This document shows, in pieces, positions 32,314-41,158 of a stretch of 64,000 nucleotides of DNA (within the stretch, counting starts at the first letter, position 1; the number at the start of each line of letters is the position of its first letter). The notes under the pieces are model-generated. The model saw only the letters and a program-made list of their open reading frames with translations, made no database searches and was not told where the DNA came from. The position numbers were made by a program, and so were the translations under genes. This stretch comes from Pseudonocardia oceani (lineage in GTDB: Bacteria; Actinomycetota; Actinomycetes; Mycobacteriales; Pseudonocardiaceae), in contig NZ_JADQDF010000001.1 of the NCBI RefSeq assembly GCF_019263585.2, positions 5,528,501 through 5,592,500 on the forward strand, given 5' to 3'.

Positions 32314-32499
32314 TCAGCTGCCGGTCTCGACGCTCGCTTCGAGCTCGCGGAGCTTGTCGGCGTGCGCCCGGCCGTGGTGCCCGCAAAAGAGCAGTTCTCC
32401 GCCGGACGGCAGGATGGCACGGACCTTCGCAGCCGCTCCGCATCGGTCGCAGCGGTCGGCAAGGGTCAACTCGGGCCGGGTCAGGGTTCCTGGCTGCAT
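32314..32499 (-). CDS. Small zinc-ribbon protein (DUF7455-type)
   Basis: A 61-residue protein from the ATG at 32499. LTLADRCDRCGAAAKVRAILPSG and LLFCGHHGR give a Cys2-Cys-His metal site typical of a short actinobacterial family usually encoded near housekeeping genes. Function is unknown. The hairpin at 32233 should end its message. The upstream region 32500-32778 holds the divergent promoter for the exporter gene, with no further gene seen. Confidence 0.7.
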   Translation of the reverse strand: MQPGTLTRPELTLADRCDRCGAAAKVRAILPSGGELLFCGHHGRAHADKLRELEASVETGS

Positions 32500-32778
32500 G
32501 GCGGTCTCCCTCCGTCTCGGCTCCGGAGGCCCGGAGCCGCGTTCCTGGACGACCGCTTGCGCGGTGTGTCCACTCTCCCAGACGTTGCACACCCCCGCAC
32601 GTGTTCCCGGGGCGAGTCGCGACGGTCATCACGTTTGACCGTGAGTGACCGGTGCGGTGACGCCCAGGTGGCCTGTGCGGGACCTTCGTTGACTACGAGT
32701 GAATGATGCGTGCCGGGAAGTGACACCGCAAGGTGGCGCGGCTGAAGACTTGTGGCGCGCTTGTTACGTTCTGGATTC

Positions 32779-33654
32779 ATGGTCACCGCCATCCACCAGC
32801 GGGTTCCCGCGCCCGTGCTGTTCGTCGCGGGCGGCCTGTCGATGTACGTCGGAGCAGCCCTGGCCGTGGGCCTGTTCGACGTCCTGCCGCCCACCGTGGT
32901 GGCCCTGCTGCGCCTGCTGGGGGCCGCCGTGGTGCTGCTCGCCTGGCGCCGCCCCGGGCGGGCGGCGTGGCGCGGATCACGTCTGGCGCGGGCCTGCGCC
33001 TTCGGTCTGGCGACCGCGCTGATGAACCTCGCGTTCTACGAGGCGATCGCCCGGCTGCCGCTCGGCACGGCCGTGGCGGTCGAGTTCGTCGGGCCCGTGG
33101 CGGTCGCGGCGGTGGCCTCGCGGCGCCCGCGGGACGTGGCGGCCGTCGCCCTGGCCGCACTCGGCGTGGCGCTCATCGCGGATGTGCGCTGGTCAGGCAG
33201 CCCGTCGGGGGTGCTGTGGGCGCTCGCGGCGGCGGGCATGTGGGCGGCGTACATCCTGCTCGGCAAGCGCGTCGCGACCGCGGGCAACGGGCTCGACGAC
33301 ATGGCCGTCGGCTTCACCGTCGCCGCCGTCCTGCTCTCCCCGCTGCTGCTGGTCGGCGGCCCGGCGGCGCTGGGCGCGCTCGCCGACCCGGCCGTGCTGC
33401 TGCTGGCCGTCGGGGTGGGCGTGCTGTCCAGCGTCGTCCCCTACGTCCTGGACCAGCTCGTGCTGCGCCGGGTCGGCCAGGCCCGGTTCGCGGTGCTCCT
33501 CGCGCTGCTCCCGGCCACGGCCACCGTCGTCGGGCTCGTCGCGCTCGCGCAGGTGCCGACCCTGCTCGAAGGGGTGGGCATCGCGGCCGTCATCGGCGCC
33601 GTCGCGCTGCGCTCGCGCGACGGCGACGTGGTTCTGGATGCGGACCTCCGGTAA
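32779..33654 (+). CDS. EamA/DMT-family exporter (RhtA-like)
   Basis: A 291-residue membrane protein with ten transmembrane helices in two EamA repeats (about 10-135 and 150-285). PPTVVALLRLLGAAVVLLAWRR, ALMNLAFYEAIARLPLGTAVAVEFVGP and GVLSSVVPYVLDQLVLRR resemble the threonine/homoserine exporter RhtA group. Likely exports amino acids or similar metabolites. Confidence 0.88.
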   Translation: MVTAIHQRVPAPVLFVAGGLSMYVGAALAVGLFDVLPPTVVALLRLLGAAVVLLAWRRPGRAAWRGSRLARACAFGLATALMNLAFYEAIARLPLGTAVAVEFVGPVAVAAVASRRPRDVAAVALAALGVALIADVRWSGSPSGVLWALAAAGMWAAYILLGKRVATAGNGLDDMAVGFTVAAVLLSPLLLVGGPAALGALADPAVLLLAVGVGVLSSVVPYVLDQLVLRRVGQARFAVLLALLPATATVVGLVALAQVPTLLEGVGIAAVIGAVALRSRDGDVVLDADLR

Positions 33655-33763
33655 CCCGTTCACGGACCGTAGTCCACTCTGATGTGACTCTCCGTCACCG
33701 ATTTCGACCCGTTCGCGCCGCCCCTGCGTCCCAGCATCCGGACGCGCCGGGCACGTGTCCGGC

Positions 33764-34702
33764 TCAGCCCGGCGGGGGAGTGCGGAGCCGGGCCGCGAGC
33801 GCCGGGAAGTGGCCGGGCCGCTCGCCGAACTCGAAGACCTCCGCGGCCGGACCGACGATGAGCCGGTCGGGGTCGGTGCCGACCTCGAGGTCCTTGCCGG
33901 GGTAGTCGAACAGCCGCAGCACGTTGCGCATGGCCTCGAGCCGTGCGCGCTTCTTGTCGTTGCTCTTGATCACCGTCCAGGGTGCGTCGGCGGTGTCGGT
34001 GTAGAAGAACATCGCCTCCTTCGCCTCGGTGTAGGCGGCCCACTTGTCCAGCGACGCGAGGTCCATGGGGCTGAGCTTCCACTGCCGGACGGGGTCGACC
34101 TGGCGGATCGTGAAGCGGGTGCGCTGCTCGTTCTGCGACACCGAGAACCACAGCTTGACCAGGTGGATCCCGCTGCGGACGAACATCCGCTCCAGCTCCG
34201 GGGCCTCGCGCATGAACTCCATGTACTCGCGGGCCTCGGCGAACCCCATCACCCGTTCGACGCCCGCGCGGTTGTACCAGCTGCGGTCGAACAGGACGAT
34301 CTCCCCGGCGGCGGGCAGGTGGGCCACGTAACGCTGGAAGTACCACTGGGTGGACTCGCGCTCGGTCGGCTTCTCCAGCGCGACGACCCGGGCGCCGCGC
34401 GGGTTGAGGTGCTCCATGAACCGCTTGATCGTGCCGCCCTTGCCCGCCGCGTCGCGCCCCTCGAACAGGATGACGACCCGCTGCCCGGTCTCCTTGATCC
34501 AGTTCTGGAGCTTGAGCAGCTCGATCTGCAGCAGCCGCTTGCCGCGGTCGTAGTCGGCGCGCGAGAGCCGCTCGTCGTACGGGTAGCCCTCCCGCCACGT
34601 GTCGACATGGGCGCCGTCGGGGCCGACGAGCACGGGGTCGTCGTCGTCGGAGTCGTCGACGCGCAGGGCCGAGTGGTCGGCGAGGAGGTCGGGGAGGTCC
34701 AC
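33764..34702 (-). CDS. ppk2: Polyphosphate kinase 2
   Basis: A 312-residue PPK2 class I type enzyme, which transfers phosphate between polyphosphate and nucleotides. Walker A is GRDAAGKGGT (82-91), then HLNPRGARVVALEKPTERE, Walker B/lid VLFDRSWYNR (136-145), SGIHLVKLWFSVS and later SPMDLASLDKW, PWTVIKSNDKKRAR. The GTG start is at 34702. A single gene with its own promoter. Confidence 0.92.
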   Translation of the reverse strand: MDLPDLLADHSALRVDDSDDDDPVLVGPDGAHVDTWREGYPYDERLSRADYDRGKRLLQIELLKLQNWIKETGQRVVILFEGRDAAGKGGTIKRFMEHLNPRGARVVALEKPTERESTQWYFQRYVAHLPAAGEIVLFDRSWYNRAGVERVMGFAEAREYMEFMREAPELERMFVRSGIHLVKLWFSVSQNEQRTRFTIRQVDPVRQWKLSPMDLASLDKWAAYTEAKEAMFFYTDTADAPWTVIKSNDKKRARLEAMRNVLRLFDYPGKDLEVGTDPDRLIVGPAAEVFEFGERPGHFPALAARLRTPPPG

Positions 34703-34892
34703 GCGCGCACGATCGCCGGTCGGGATGGCCGGACGGTGAACGCCGCGTGGACGCCCGCGGTCGTCACACCCGCGCCGCCCCCCCCGCCGCTGTTAGTCCG
34801 AACGGAGCAACGCTGAGTGGTCGTCACAACAAACTCGGGCCGATGTCACCAGAACGTGACCGAAACGCGATGACTTGAACGATCCAGTGTGC

Positions 34893-34922
34893 TTGGCACC
34901 ACTCCAGGTGGGGGCATACGTT
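34893..34922 (+). promoter_or_regulatory. Candidate promoter of the sugar ABC operon
   Basis: TTGGCA (34893-34898) followed after 18 nt by TACGTT (34917-34922), about 50 bp before the start codon at 34971. The spacer contains CCACTCCAGGTGG, a small inverted repeat that could be a regulator site. Confidence 0.4.
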
Positions 34923-34970
34923 GCCGGTCACAACATTCCCCTCCTCCGACGACGTGGAAGGTCCCACAGC

Positions 34971-36086
34971 ATGCGCACCAGGAGAACCGCTCAGCTCGCA
35001 CTCGGGCTGGGAGTAGCACTCACGCTGGCCGCGTGCGGTCAGAACGCCGCCGCGCCGACCGCCGCACCGGGCGCCGAGGTGGCGGAGGACGCGCCGCGCG
35101 TCGGCGTGATCCTCCCGGAGACCGAGAGCTCCGCCCGCTGGGAGGGCTTCGACCGCCCCCTGCTCACCGCCGCGATGGCCGAGGCCGGCCTCGACGCCGA
35201 CATCCAGAACGCGCAGGGCGACGAGCAGACCTTCGCGACCCTGGCCGACGGCTTCATCGCCAGCGGCGTCGACGTCCTCGTCATCGCCGCCATCACCAGC
35301 GAGTCGGGTGCCGCCGTGGCCGCGAAGGCCAAGGCCCAGGGCATCCCGACGATCGACTACGACCGCCTGAGCCTCGGCGGCTCCAGCGACTACTACGTGT
35401 CCTTCGACAACGAGGGCGTCGGCGCGCTGCAGGGCGAGGGCCTGGCCCAGGCGCTGAGCGGGGCCCAGGGCGCCCAGATCATCGAGATCCGCGGTGCGCC
35501 CACCGACAACAACGCGACGCTGTTCTACAACGGCGCGCAGACCGTGCTCAAGCCGCTCTACGACTCGGGCGCGCTGAGCCTGGTCGCGAGCCAGCCGATC
35601 GAGGACTGGGACAACCAGATCGGCGGCACCACCTTCGAGCAGCTGCTCACCAGCAACGGCGGCCAGGTCGGCGGCGTGCTCGCCGCCAACGACGGCCTCG
35701 CCGGCGCGATCATCACCGTGCTGCAGAAGTACGGCCTGAACGGCTCCGTGCCCGTCACCGGCCAGGACGCCACCCCGGACGGCCTGCAGGCCATCCTGCG
35801 CGGCGACCAGTACATGACGGTCTACAAGCCGATCCAGGAGGAGGCCCAGGCCACCGCGGAGCTCGCCGCCGCCCTGGCCGAGGACGACACCGCGGCCGCC
35901 GACGCCATCGCGACCGGCACCGTCGACGACCCGGAGGGCAACCGCCAGGTCAAGTCGGTCCTGCTCACCCCGCAGCTGATCACCCGCGACAACGTCAAGA
36001 CCGTGATCGACGACGGCGCGGTCCCCGCGTCCGAGGTCTGCGTCGCCGACCTGGCCGCGGCCTGCACCGAGCTCGGCATCAGCTGA
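34971..36086 (+). CDS. Sugar ABC transporter substrate-binding lipoprotein (XylF-like)
   Basis: A 371-residue protein. Lipoprotein signal peptide with lipobox LTLAAC (Cys22). The mature part is a type I periplasmic-binding fold resembling XylF: VGVILPETESSARWEGFDRP, IPTIDYDRLS, GVLAANDGLAGAIITVL, VTGQDATPDGLQAILRGDQYMTVYKP. It captures a pentose-type sugar outside the membrane for the ATPase and permease downstream. The exact sugar is unproven. Confidence 0.88.
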   Translation: MRTRRTAQLALGLGVALTLAACGQNAAAPTAAPGAEVAEDAPRVGVILPETESSARWEGFDRPLLTAAMAEAGLDADIQNAQGDEQTFATLADGFIASGVDVLVIAAITSESGAAVAAKAKAQGIPTIDYDRLSLGGSSDYYVSFDNEGVGALQGEGLAQALSGAQGAQIIEIRGAPTDNNATLFYNGAQTVLKPLYDSGALSLVASQPIEDWDNQIGGTTFEQLLTSNGGQVGGVLAANDGLAGAIITVLQKYGLNGSVPVTGQDATPDGLQAILRGDQYMTVYKPIQEEAQATAELAAALAEDDTAAADAIATGTVDDPEGNRQVKSVLLTPQLITRDNVKTVIDDGAVPASEVCVADLAAACTELGIS

Positions 36087-36099
36087 CCCACTACCCCTC

Positions 36100-36139
36100 G
36101 TGCGCGGGAACCGTGGCCCCGGCCACGGTTCCCGCGCAC
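36100..36139 (+). terminator. 19-bp perfect inverted repeat between binding protein and ATPase genes
   Basis: GTGCGCGGGAACCGTGGCC and its exact complement are separated by 2 nt. Placed within the operon, such a hairpin typically stabilises or attenuates the message so that the binding protein is made in excess over the ATPase and permease. Confidence 0.75.
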
Positions 36140-36156
36140 AGGCACGGAGGTGCCGC

Positions 36157-36930
36157 ATGAGCGACCCGATCCTGCAGTTGCGCGGGGTGAACAAGAGCTT
36201 CGGCGCCGTGCAGGTGCTGCACGACGTCGACTTCACGGTGCGGGCCGGTGAGGTCACCGCGCTCGTCGGTGACAACGGCGCGGGCAAGTCCACGCTGGTC
36301 AAGTGCGTGGCGGGCATCCACCCGACCGACAGCGGCGAGGTGCTGTTCGACGGGCAGCCGGTGACGGTCGCGGCCCCGGCCGACGCCGCCAAGCTCGGCA
36401 TCGAGGTCGTCTACCAGGACCTGGCGCTGGCCGACAACCTCGACATCGTGCAGAACATGTTCCTCGGCCGCGAGCGCGGGAAGCCCTGGCTGCTCGACGA
36501 GGCCGACATGGAGCAGGCGGCGCGCGACACCCTCGCATCGCTGTCGGTGCGCACGGTCACCTCCGTCCGCATGCCCGTCGCGGCGCTGTCGGGCGGGCAG
36601 CGGCAGACCGTCGCCATCGCCAAGGCCGTCCTCTGGGACTCCAAGGTCGTGCTCCTCGACGAGCCGACCGCGGCGCTGGGCGTCGCCCAGACCCGCCAGG
36701 TGCTCGACCTGGTCCGCCGCCTCGCCGAGCAGGGTCTCGGCGTCGTGCTGATCAGCCACAACATGGCCGACGTGTTCGAGGTCTCCGACCGGATCGCGTG
36801 CCTCTACCTCGGACGGATGGTGGCCCAGGTGCCGACGAAGGACGTCAGCCACGGCCAGGTCGTGGAACTCATCACGGCCGGCCGCTCCGGCGACCTGGGC
36901 CTGCAGCGTCCCGAGGCGGTGACGGTCTGA
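36157..36930 (+). CDS. Sugar ABC transporter ATP-binding protein
   Basis: A 257-residue protein with a single nucleotide-binding domain: Walker A GDNGAGKST, VVYQDLALADNLDIVQNMFLGRE, signature LSGGQRQ, Walker B VVLLDEPTAALG, His switch LISHNM. Members of the xylose/ribose family often have two fused domains of ~500 residues, so this is the short FrcA-like form working as a homodimer. The stop overlaps the permease ATG. Confidence 0.9.
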   Translation: MSDPILQLRGVNKSFGAVQVLHDVDFTVRAGEVTALVGDNGAGKSTLVKCVAGIHPTDSGEVLFDGQPVTVAAPADAAKLGIEVVYQDLALADNLDIVQNMFLGRERGKPWLLDEADMEQAARDTLASLSVRTVTSVRMPVAALSGGQRQTVAIAKAVLWDSKVVLLDEPTAALGVAQTRQVLDLVRRLAEQGLGVVLISHNMADVFEVSDRIACLYLGRMVAQVPTKDVSHGQVVELITAGRSGDLGLQRPEAVTV

Positions 36931-38384
36931 TGACGGCCCCCGAGAAGCCCGACCTCGAGAAGAAGTCGGCGGCCGAGCGCGCCGCGCCGGCGTCGAGCCG
37001 CGCGGCCGACTTCGGCATCGACACCACCGCCCGCACCACGGGCCAGGCCGTCGCGGGCTACCTGCGCGGCCTGCGCACCGGCGAGCTCGGCGCGCTGCCC
37101 GCGCTGCTGGGCCTGCTGGTGCTGCTCGTCCTGTTCAGCGCGCTGGACTCCACCGGCACGTTCCCCAGCCTGCTCAACCTGGCCAACCTGCTCCAGCAGG
37201 GCGCCGGGCGCACGATCATCGCGATGGGCCTGGTCTTCGTCCTGCTCACCGGGGAGATCGACCTGGCGGCCGGTACGGCGTCGGGCCTCGCGGCCGCGGT
37301 CATGGCGCTGCACCTGGTGAGCGGTGGCAACCTGCTGGGTGGCATGGGCACCACGGTGTTCGTGCTGTTCCTGCTGGTCGTGGTGCTGGCCATCGTGCTG
37401 GCGCTGCTGCTGCGGATCTGGGCGGGCGCCGCGCTCAGCGCCGTGGCCCTGCTGCTCCTGGTGATCGGCTTCCCGCCGAACCCGTGGCTGCAGATGCTGC
37501 TCGCGGTGTGCGTCGGCGTGGTCATCGGCTGCATCACCGGGTTCCTGGTGGCGCGGATCGGCATGCCGTCGTTCGTCGTCACGCTGGCCCTGTTCATCGC
37601 CTGGCAGGGCATCATCCTGGCGCTCATCGGCGACGGCGGCACGCTCGGCCTGCGCGACCCGGTGATCAACGCGGTCGCCAACGGCAACCTGTCGACGCTG
37701 GGCAGCTGGGTGCTGTTCGTCGTCGCCGCGGGCGGCTACGCGGCCGTCCTGCTCAACCGGCAGGTCTCGCGGCGCAAGCTCGGCCTCGTCGCGCAGCCCA
37801 CCGGGCTGGTGCTGATCAAGGTCGGGGCCGTGGTCGTGCTGGGCGCGATCGCCACGTTCCTGCTCACGCAGAACCGCTCGCCGGGCGACACCCTCATCGA
37901 GGGCGTGCCCTACGTGGTGCCGATCGTGCTGGCGCTGCTGGTCATCGGCACCTACGTGCTCGACCGCACCCGATTCGGCCGCCACGTCTACGCGGTCGGC
38001 GGCAACCGGGAGGCCGCACGGCGCGCCGGCATCGACGTCGTGCGCATCCGGGCGTCGGTGTTCGTCATCGCGTCGGTGTTCGCGGCGATCGGCGCGATCG
38101 TCTACTCGTCGAAGGTCGGGTCGGTCAGCCCAGGCGCGGGTGGCGGCAACACGCTGCTGTTCGCGGTCGGCGCGGCCGTCATCGGCGGCACGTCGCTGTT
38201 CGGCGGGCGCGGGCGCATCAGCAACGCGGTGATCGGCGGTGCGGTCCTCGCGACCGTCGAGAACGGCCTGGGCCTGCTCCGGCAGCCCGCGGCCGTGGTG
38301 TTCGTGGTGACCGGGCTGGTGCTGCTGCTGGCGGCGTCGGTCGACGTCCTCTCGCGGCGGCGGTCTGCGGTCGCCGGCAGGTGA
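36930..38384 (+). CDS. Sugar ABC transporter permease (XylH-like)
   Basis: A 484-residue membrane protein. A 45-residue charged cytoplasmic N-terminus is followed by about 12 transmembrane segments. Family motifs: NLLQQGAGRTIIAMGLVFVLLTGEIDLAAG, IGMPSFVVTLALFIAWQG, and HVYAVGGNREAARRAGI, the coupling loop for the ATPase. ATG overlaps the previous stop (TGATG). Confidence 0.9.
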   Translation: MTAPEKPDLEKKSAAERAAPASSRAADFGIDTTARTTGQAVAGYLRGLRTGELGALPALLGLLVLLVLFSALDSTGTFPSLLNLANLLQQGAGRTIIAMGLVFVLLTGEIDLAAGTASGLAAAVMALHLVSGGNLLGGMGTTVFVLFLLVVVLAIVLALLLRIWAGAALSAVALLLLVIGFPPNPWLQMLLAVCVGVVIGCITGFLVARIGMPSFVVTLALFIAWQGIILALIGDGGTLGLRDPVINAVANGNLSTLGSWVLFVVAAGGYAAVLLNRQVSRRKLGLVAQPTGLVLIKVGAVVVLGAIATFLLTQNRSPGDTLIEGVPYVVPIVLALLVIGTYVLDRTRFGRHVYAVGGNREAARRAGIDVVRIRASVFVIASVFAAIGAIVYSSKVGSVSPGAGGGNTLLFAVGAAVIGGTSLFGGRGRISNAVIGGAVLATVENGLGLLRQPAAVVFVVTGLVLLLAASVDVLSRRRSAVAGR

Positions 38385-38412
38385 GCACCGCCGACGGGCC
38401 CGGGGACCGGCG

Positions 38413-39603
38413 GTGAACCGGGCCTGGGTGGGGGAGCACGGCAGCGGCTCGTCGGGGGCCCGCCCCGACGAGGCGCGCCGGCACAACCGGGCCGCGCTCC
38501 TGCGCCGCCTGCACGTCGACGGACCCTGCACGCGGGCCGTGCTGGCCGCGGAGCTGGGGCTCAACCGCAGCACGATCAAGGCGGTGGTGGACGGCCTGGC
38601 GGAGTCCGGCGTCGTCACCGAGGCCGTCCCGGCGCGCCGCACGGGCGCCGGGCGGCCCTCGCTCATGGTGCTGCCGCAGCCCGAGTCGGCGGTGGTGCTC
38701 GCGGTCGACGTGCGGGTGGAGCAGGTCGCGATGTCGATGGTCGGGCTCGGCGGCCAGGTGATCGGGCGGCACAGCTGGAACCTGCGCCGCTCCACCCGCA
38801 CCCCGGGTGAGGTGATCACCCACGTCGCCGAGTCGGCGCAGCTCCTCGCCGAGGAGCTCGCCGTGACCCCGTCGGGCGCGGGCATCTCGGTGCCCGGCGT
38901 CGTCCGCCGCGACGACGGCTGGGTGCACGAGGCGCCCAACCTCGAGTGGCGCGACATCGCGCTCGGGGCCCGGCTCGCGTCGGTGCTCCGGCTGCCCGTG
39001 CAGGTGGCCAACGACGCCGAGATGGGCGCGCTGGCCGAGCACGTGCGGGGCGTCGCGCGGGAGGTCGCCGACCTCGTCTACATCTCGGCGGACAAGGGCG
39101 TCGGCGGCGGCGTCATCTCCTCGGGACGGCCGCTGCGCGGCACCCGCGGCTACGTCGGCGAGCTCGGCCACCTGGTCGTGCGGCCCGGTGGGCGGCCCTG
39201 CTACTGCGGGTCGCGCGGCTGCTGGGAGACCGAGGTGGGGGAGGCGGCGCTGTGCCGCGCGCTCGGGATGCCCGAGGACACCCCGCGCGGCGTCGTCGTC
39301 GCGGAGCTGCGGTCGCTGGAGACGGCGCCGGTGCCCGGCCCGCTCGACGAGTTCGCCGAGTGGCTGGCCACCGGGCTCGTGACCGTCGTCAACATGATGG
39401 CGCCCGAGCTGGTGGTGCTCGGCGACCTGTTCACGGCGCTGCCGCCCGCCGTCGTCGGGCACGTCCGCACGCTGGTGCACGAGCGCAGCCTGGTCAGCCG
39501 GGCCGTGGGCGGGACGCGGATCGAGACCAGCCCGCTGGGCCGCGACGCGAAGCTCGTCGGGGCGGCGGAGCTGGCGTTCGAACCCGTGCTGGGAGCGGTC
39601 TAA
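38413..39603 (+). CDS. ROK-family transcriptional repressor (XylR/NagC type)
   Basis: A 396-residue protein. The N-terminal MarR-like helix-turn-helix (about 30-75: CTRAVLAAELGLNRSTIKAVVDGLAESG) is followed by a ROK domain with GAGISVPGVV, NDAEMGALAE, GVGGGVISSG, GELGHLVV and zinc ligands CYCGSRGCWE. Placed 28 bp after the sugar permease, it most likely represses this importer until the sugar binds. Confidence 0.9.
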   Translation: MNRAWVGEHGSGSSGARPDEARRHNRAALLRRLHVDGPCTRAVLAAELGLNRSTIKAVVDGLAESGVVTEAVPARRTGAGRPSLMVLPQPESAVVLAVDVRVEQVAMSMVGLGGQVIGRHSWNLRRSTRTPGEVITHVAESAQLLAEELAVTPSGAGISVPGVVRRDDGWVHEAPNLEWRDIALGARLASVLRLPVQVANDAEMGALAEHVRGVAREVADLVYISADKGVGGGVISSGRPLRGTRGYVGELGHLVVRPGGRPCYCGSRGCWETEVGEAALCRALGMPEDTPRGVVVAELRSLETAPVPGPLDEFAEWLATGLVTVVNMMAPELVVLGDLFTALPPAVVGHVRTLVHERSLVSRAVGGTRIETSPLGRDAKLVGAAELAFEPVLGAV

Positions 39604-39917
39604 CCGCGGGTGACGTTCAGCTCCACGTCGCGCCCGTCGATCCCGTCCACCCGCACGAGCAGGCCGCCGACCGGGGCGCTCTCGCCCGGCGCCAGCGTCG
39701 CGGAGTCGCCGCGGGCCGACACCGTGACCGCGGCCGGCGTGATGGCCGAGATCCGCAGATCGCGCTCCAGCGAGCCGATCTCGACCTCCACGGTCTGCTC
39801 ACCGGACAGCGAGATCGAACAGACGCCGCCCGAGCAGCTGCTGGAGCGGGACGTGCCCGTGCAGGCGCCGAGGGCGAGCAGGGCGGACAGGACGACGAGG
39901 ACGACGCGGGCGCGCAC
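39600..39917 (-). CDS. Small secreted lipoprotein
   Basis: A 105-residue protein from the GTG at 39917 (GGAG upstream). Signal peptide VRARVVLVVLSALLALGAC with lipobox Cys19. The mature part is a short beta-rich domain with a possible disulfide (SCSGGVCSISLSG) and VEVEIGSLERDLRISAITPAAVTVSARG. Function is unknown. Its stop codon overlaps that of the ROK gene (convergent). Confidence 0.75.
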   Translation of the reverse strand: MRARVVLVVLSALLALGACTGTSRSSSCSGGVCSISLSGEQTVEVEIGSLERDLRISAITPAAVTVSARGDSATLAPGESAPVGGLLVRVDGIDGRDVELNVTRG

Positions 39918-40032
39918 GGGGCTCTCCGGAGGGGATCGGGTCGGGTGTGACGCGGCCCAGTCTCGGGCACGGGGCCGGGAGGGGTCCCGGCGCGTGGCGG
40001 GGTCCGGGCGCGCCGCGTAGAGTCCGGCCAGA

Positions 40033-40124
40033 CCCGCGGGAGCCCACGATCCGAGGCTGAGAGGGCGGCAGGACACGGCCGTCGACCGTTCGAACCTGAC
40101 CCGGTTAGCACCGGCGTAGGGAGG
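40033..40124 (+). ncRNA. TPP (THI-box) riboswitch
   Basis: Conserved thiamine pyrophosphate aptamer elements are present in order: GAGCCC pairing with the GGCTGAGAGGG element, TCGAACCTGACC, and GGTTAGCACCGGCGTAGGGAGG, immediately before thiY. The 3' end of the closing stem includes the GGGAGG Shine-Dalgarno, so TPP binding should block translation initiation of the importer. Confidence 0.95.
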
Positions 40125-40130
40125 ACCGTC

Positions 40131-41132
40131 ATGGCCCGTGCTCTCACTGTCCTGCTCGCGACGCTCTCGCTCGTCCTGGCCGCCTGCTCCGGCTCGCCGC
40201 CCGGGGAGGCGCCGATCCGCGTGGCGCTGGACTGGACGCCCAACACCAACCACACCGGCCTCTACGTCGCGCAGGCGGAGGGCTGGTTCGCCGAGGCCGG
40301 GCTCGACGTCGAGATCCTGCCCTACAACTCCACCTCGCCCGACACGCTCGTGTCGGCGGGCGCCGCGGAGTTCGGCATCTCCTTCCAGGACTCCTTCACC
40401 TACTCCAAGGCCGCGGGCGCCGACATCACCTCGGTGATGGCCGTGCTCCAGCACTGGGGCAGCGAGATCGCGGTGCGCGCCGACCGCACCGACATCACCA
40501 GCCCCGCCGACCTCGACGGATCCGTCTACGGCGGCTTCGGCGGCCCGGGCGAGACGCCGAAGATGCAGGCCGTGATCCGCGGCGCGGGCGGGACGGGCGA
40601 CTTCGAGACCGTCGTGCTGGGGACGTCGGCCTACGAGGCCCTGTACGCCGGCGACGTCGACTTCACCGAGCCGTTCGTCGCCTGGGAGGGCATCGAGGCG
40701 GAACTGCGCGGCGAGCCGCTCAAGACCTTCGCCTACACCGACTACGGCTTCCCCGACGCCTACAGCGTGCTGCTCATCGGCAACTCGCCCTGGCTCGCGG
40801 AGCACCCCGACGAGGCCCGCGCGTTCGTGCAGGCCGCCCAGCGCGGCTACCGGCTCGGCGCCGACGACCCCGCGCGCGCCGCGCAGCTGCTCATGGACGC
40901 CAACCCCGGTGTCTTCGCCGAGCCCGAGCTCGTGACGCGCAGCCAGGACGTGCTGGCGGCGGAGTACCTGCGCGACGAGTCGGGCGCGGTGGGGCCGCAG
41001 ACGCTGGAGCGCTGGAGCGGCTACTCCGGGTTCGTCGTCGACTCCGGGTCGCTGACGGGGCCGGACGGGGGGCCGGTGACCGAGCGCCCGGACTTCGCGA
41101 CGTGGTTCACCAACGAGTACCTGGCGCCGTGA
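40131..41132 (+). CDS. thiY: Thiamine-precursor ABC transporter substrate-binding lipoprotein ThiY
   Basis: A 333-residue protein. Lipobox VLAAC (Cys19). NMT1/THI5-like fold: IRVALDWTPNTNHTGLYVAQAEGWFAEAGLDVEILPY, SAGAAEFGISFQDSF, DGSVYGGFGGPGETPKMQAVI. It binds a hydroxymethylpyrimidine-type thiamine precursor such as formylaminopyrimidine. TPP riboswitch control supports the assignment. The stop overlaps the thiX GTG. Confidence 0.92.
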   Translation: MARALTVLLATLSLVLAACSGSPPGEAPIRVALDWTPNTNHTGLYVAQAEGWFAEAGLDVEILPYNSTSPDTLVSAGAAEFGISFQDSFTYSKAAGADITSVMAVLQHWGSEIAVRADRTDITSPADLDGSVYGGFGGPGETPKMQAVIRGAGGTGDFETVVLGTSAYEALYAGDVDFTEPFVAWEGIEAELRGEPLKTFAYTDYGFPDAYSVLLIGNSPWLAEHPDEARAFVQAAQRGYRLGADDPARAAQLLMDANPGVFAEPELVTRSQDVLAAEYLRDESGAVGPQTLERWSGYSGFVVDSGSLTGPDGGPVTERPDFATWFTNEYLAP

Positions 41133-41158
41133 CGACCCGACTCGTGACGACCCGACTC
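41129..41158 (+). repeat. 15-bp tandem duplication at the thiX start
   Basis: GTGACGACCCGACTC occurs twice in a row (41129-41143, 41144-41158), giving two in-frame GTG starts and the N-terminus VTTRLVTTRLA. This parallels the repeats at 22235 and 5581. Confidence 0.9.
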
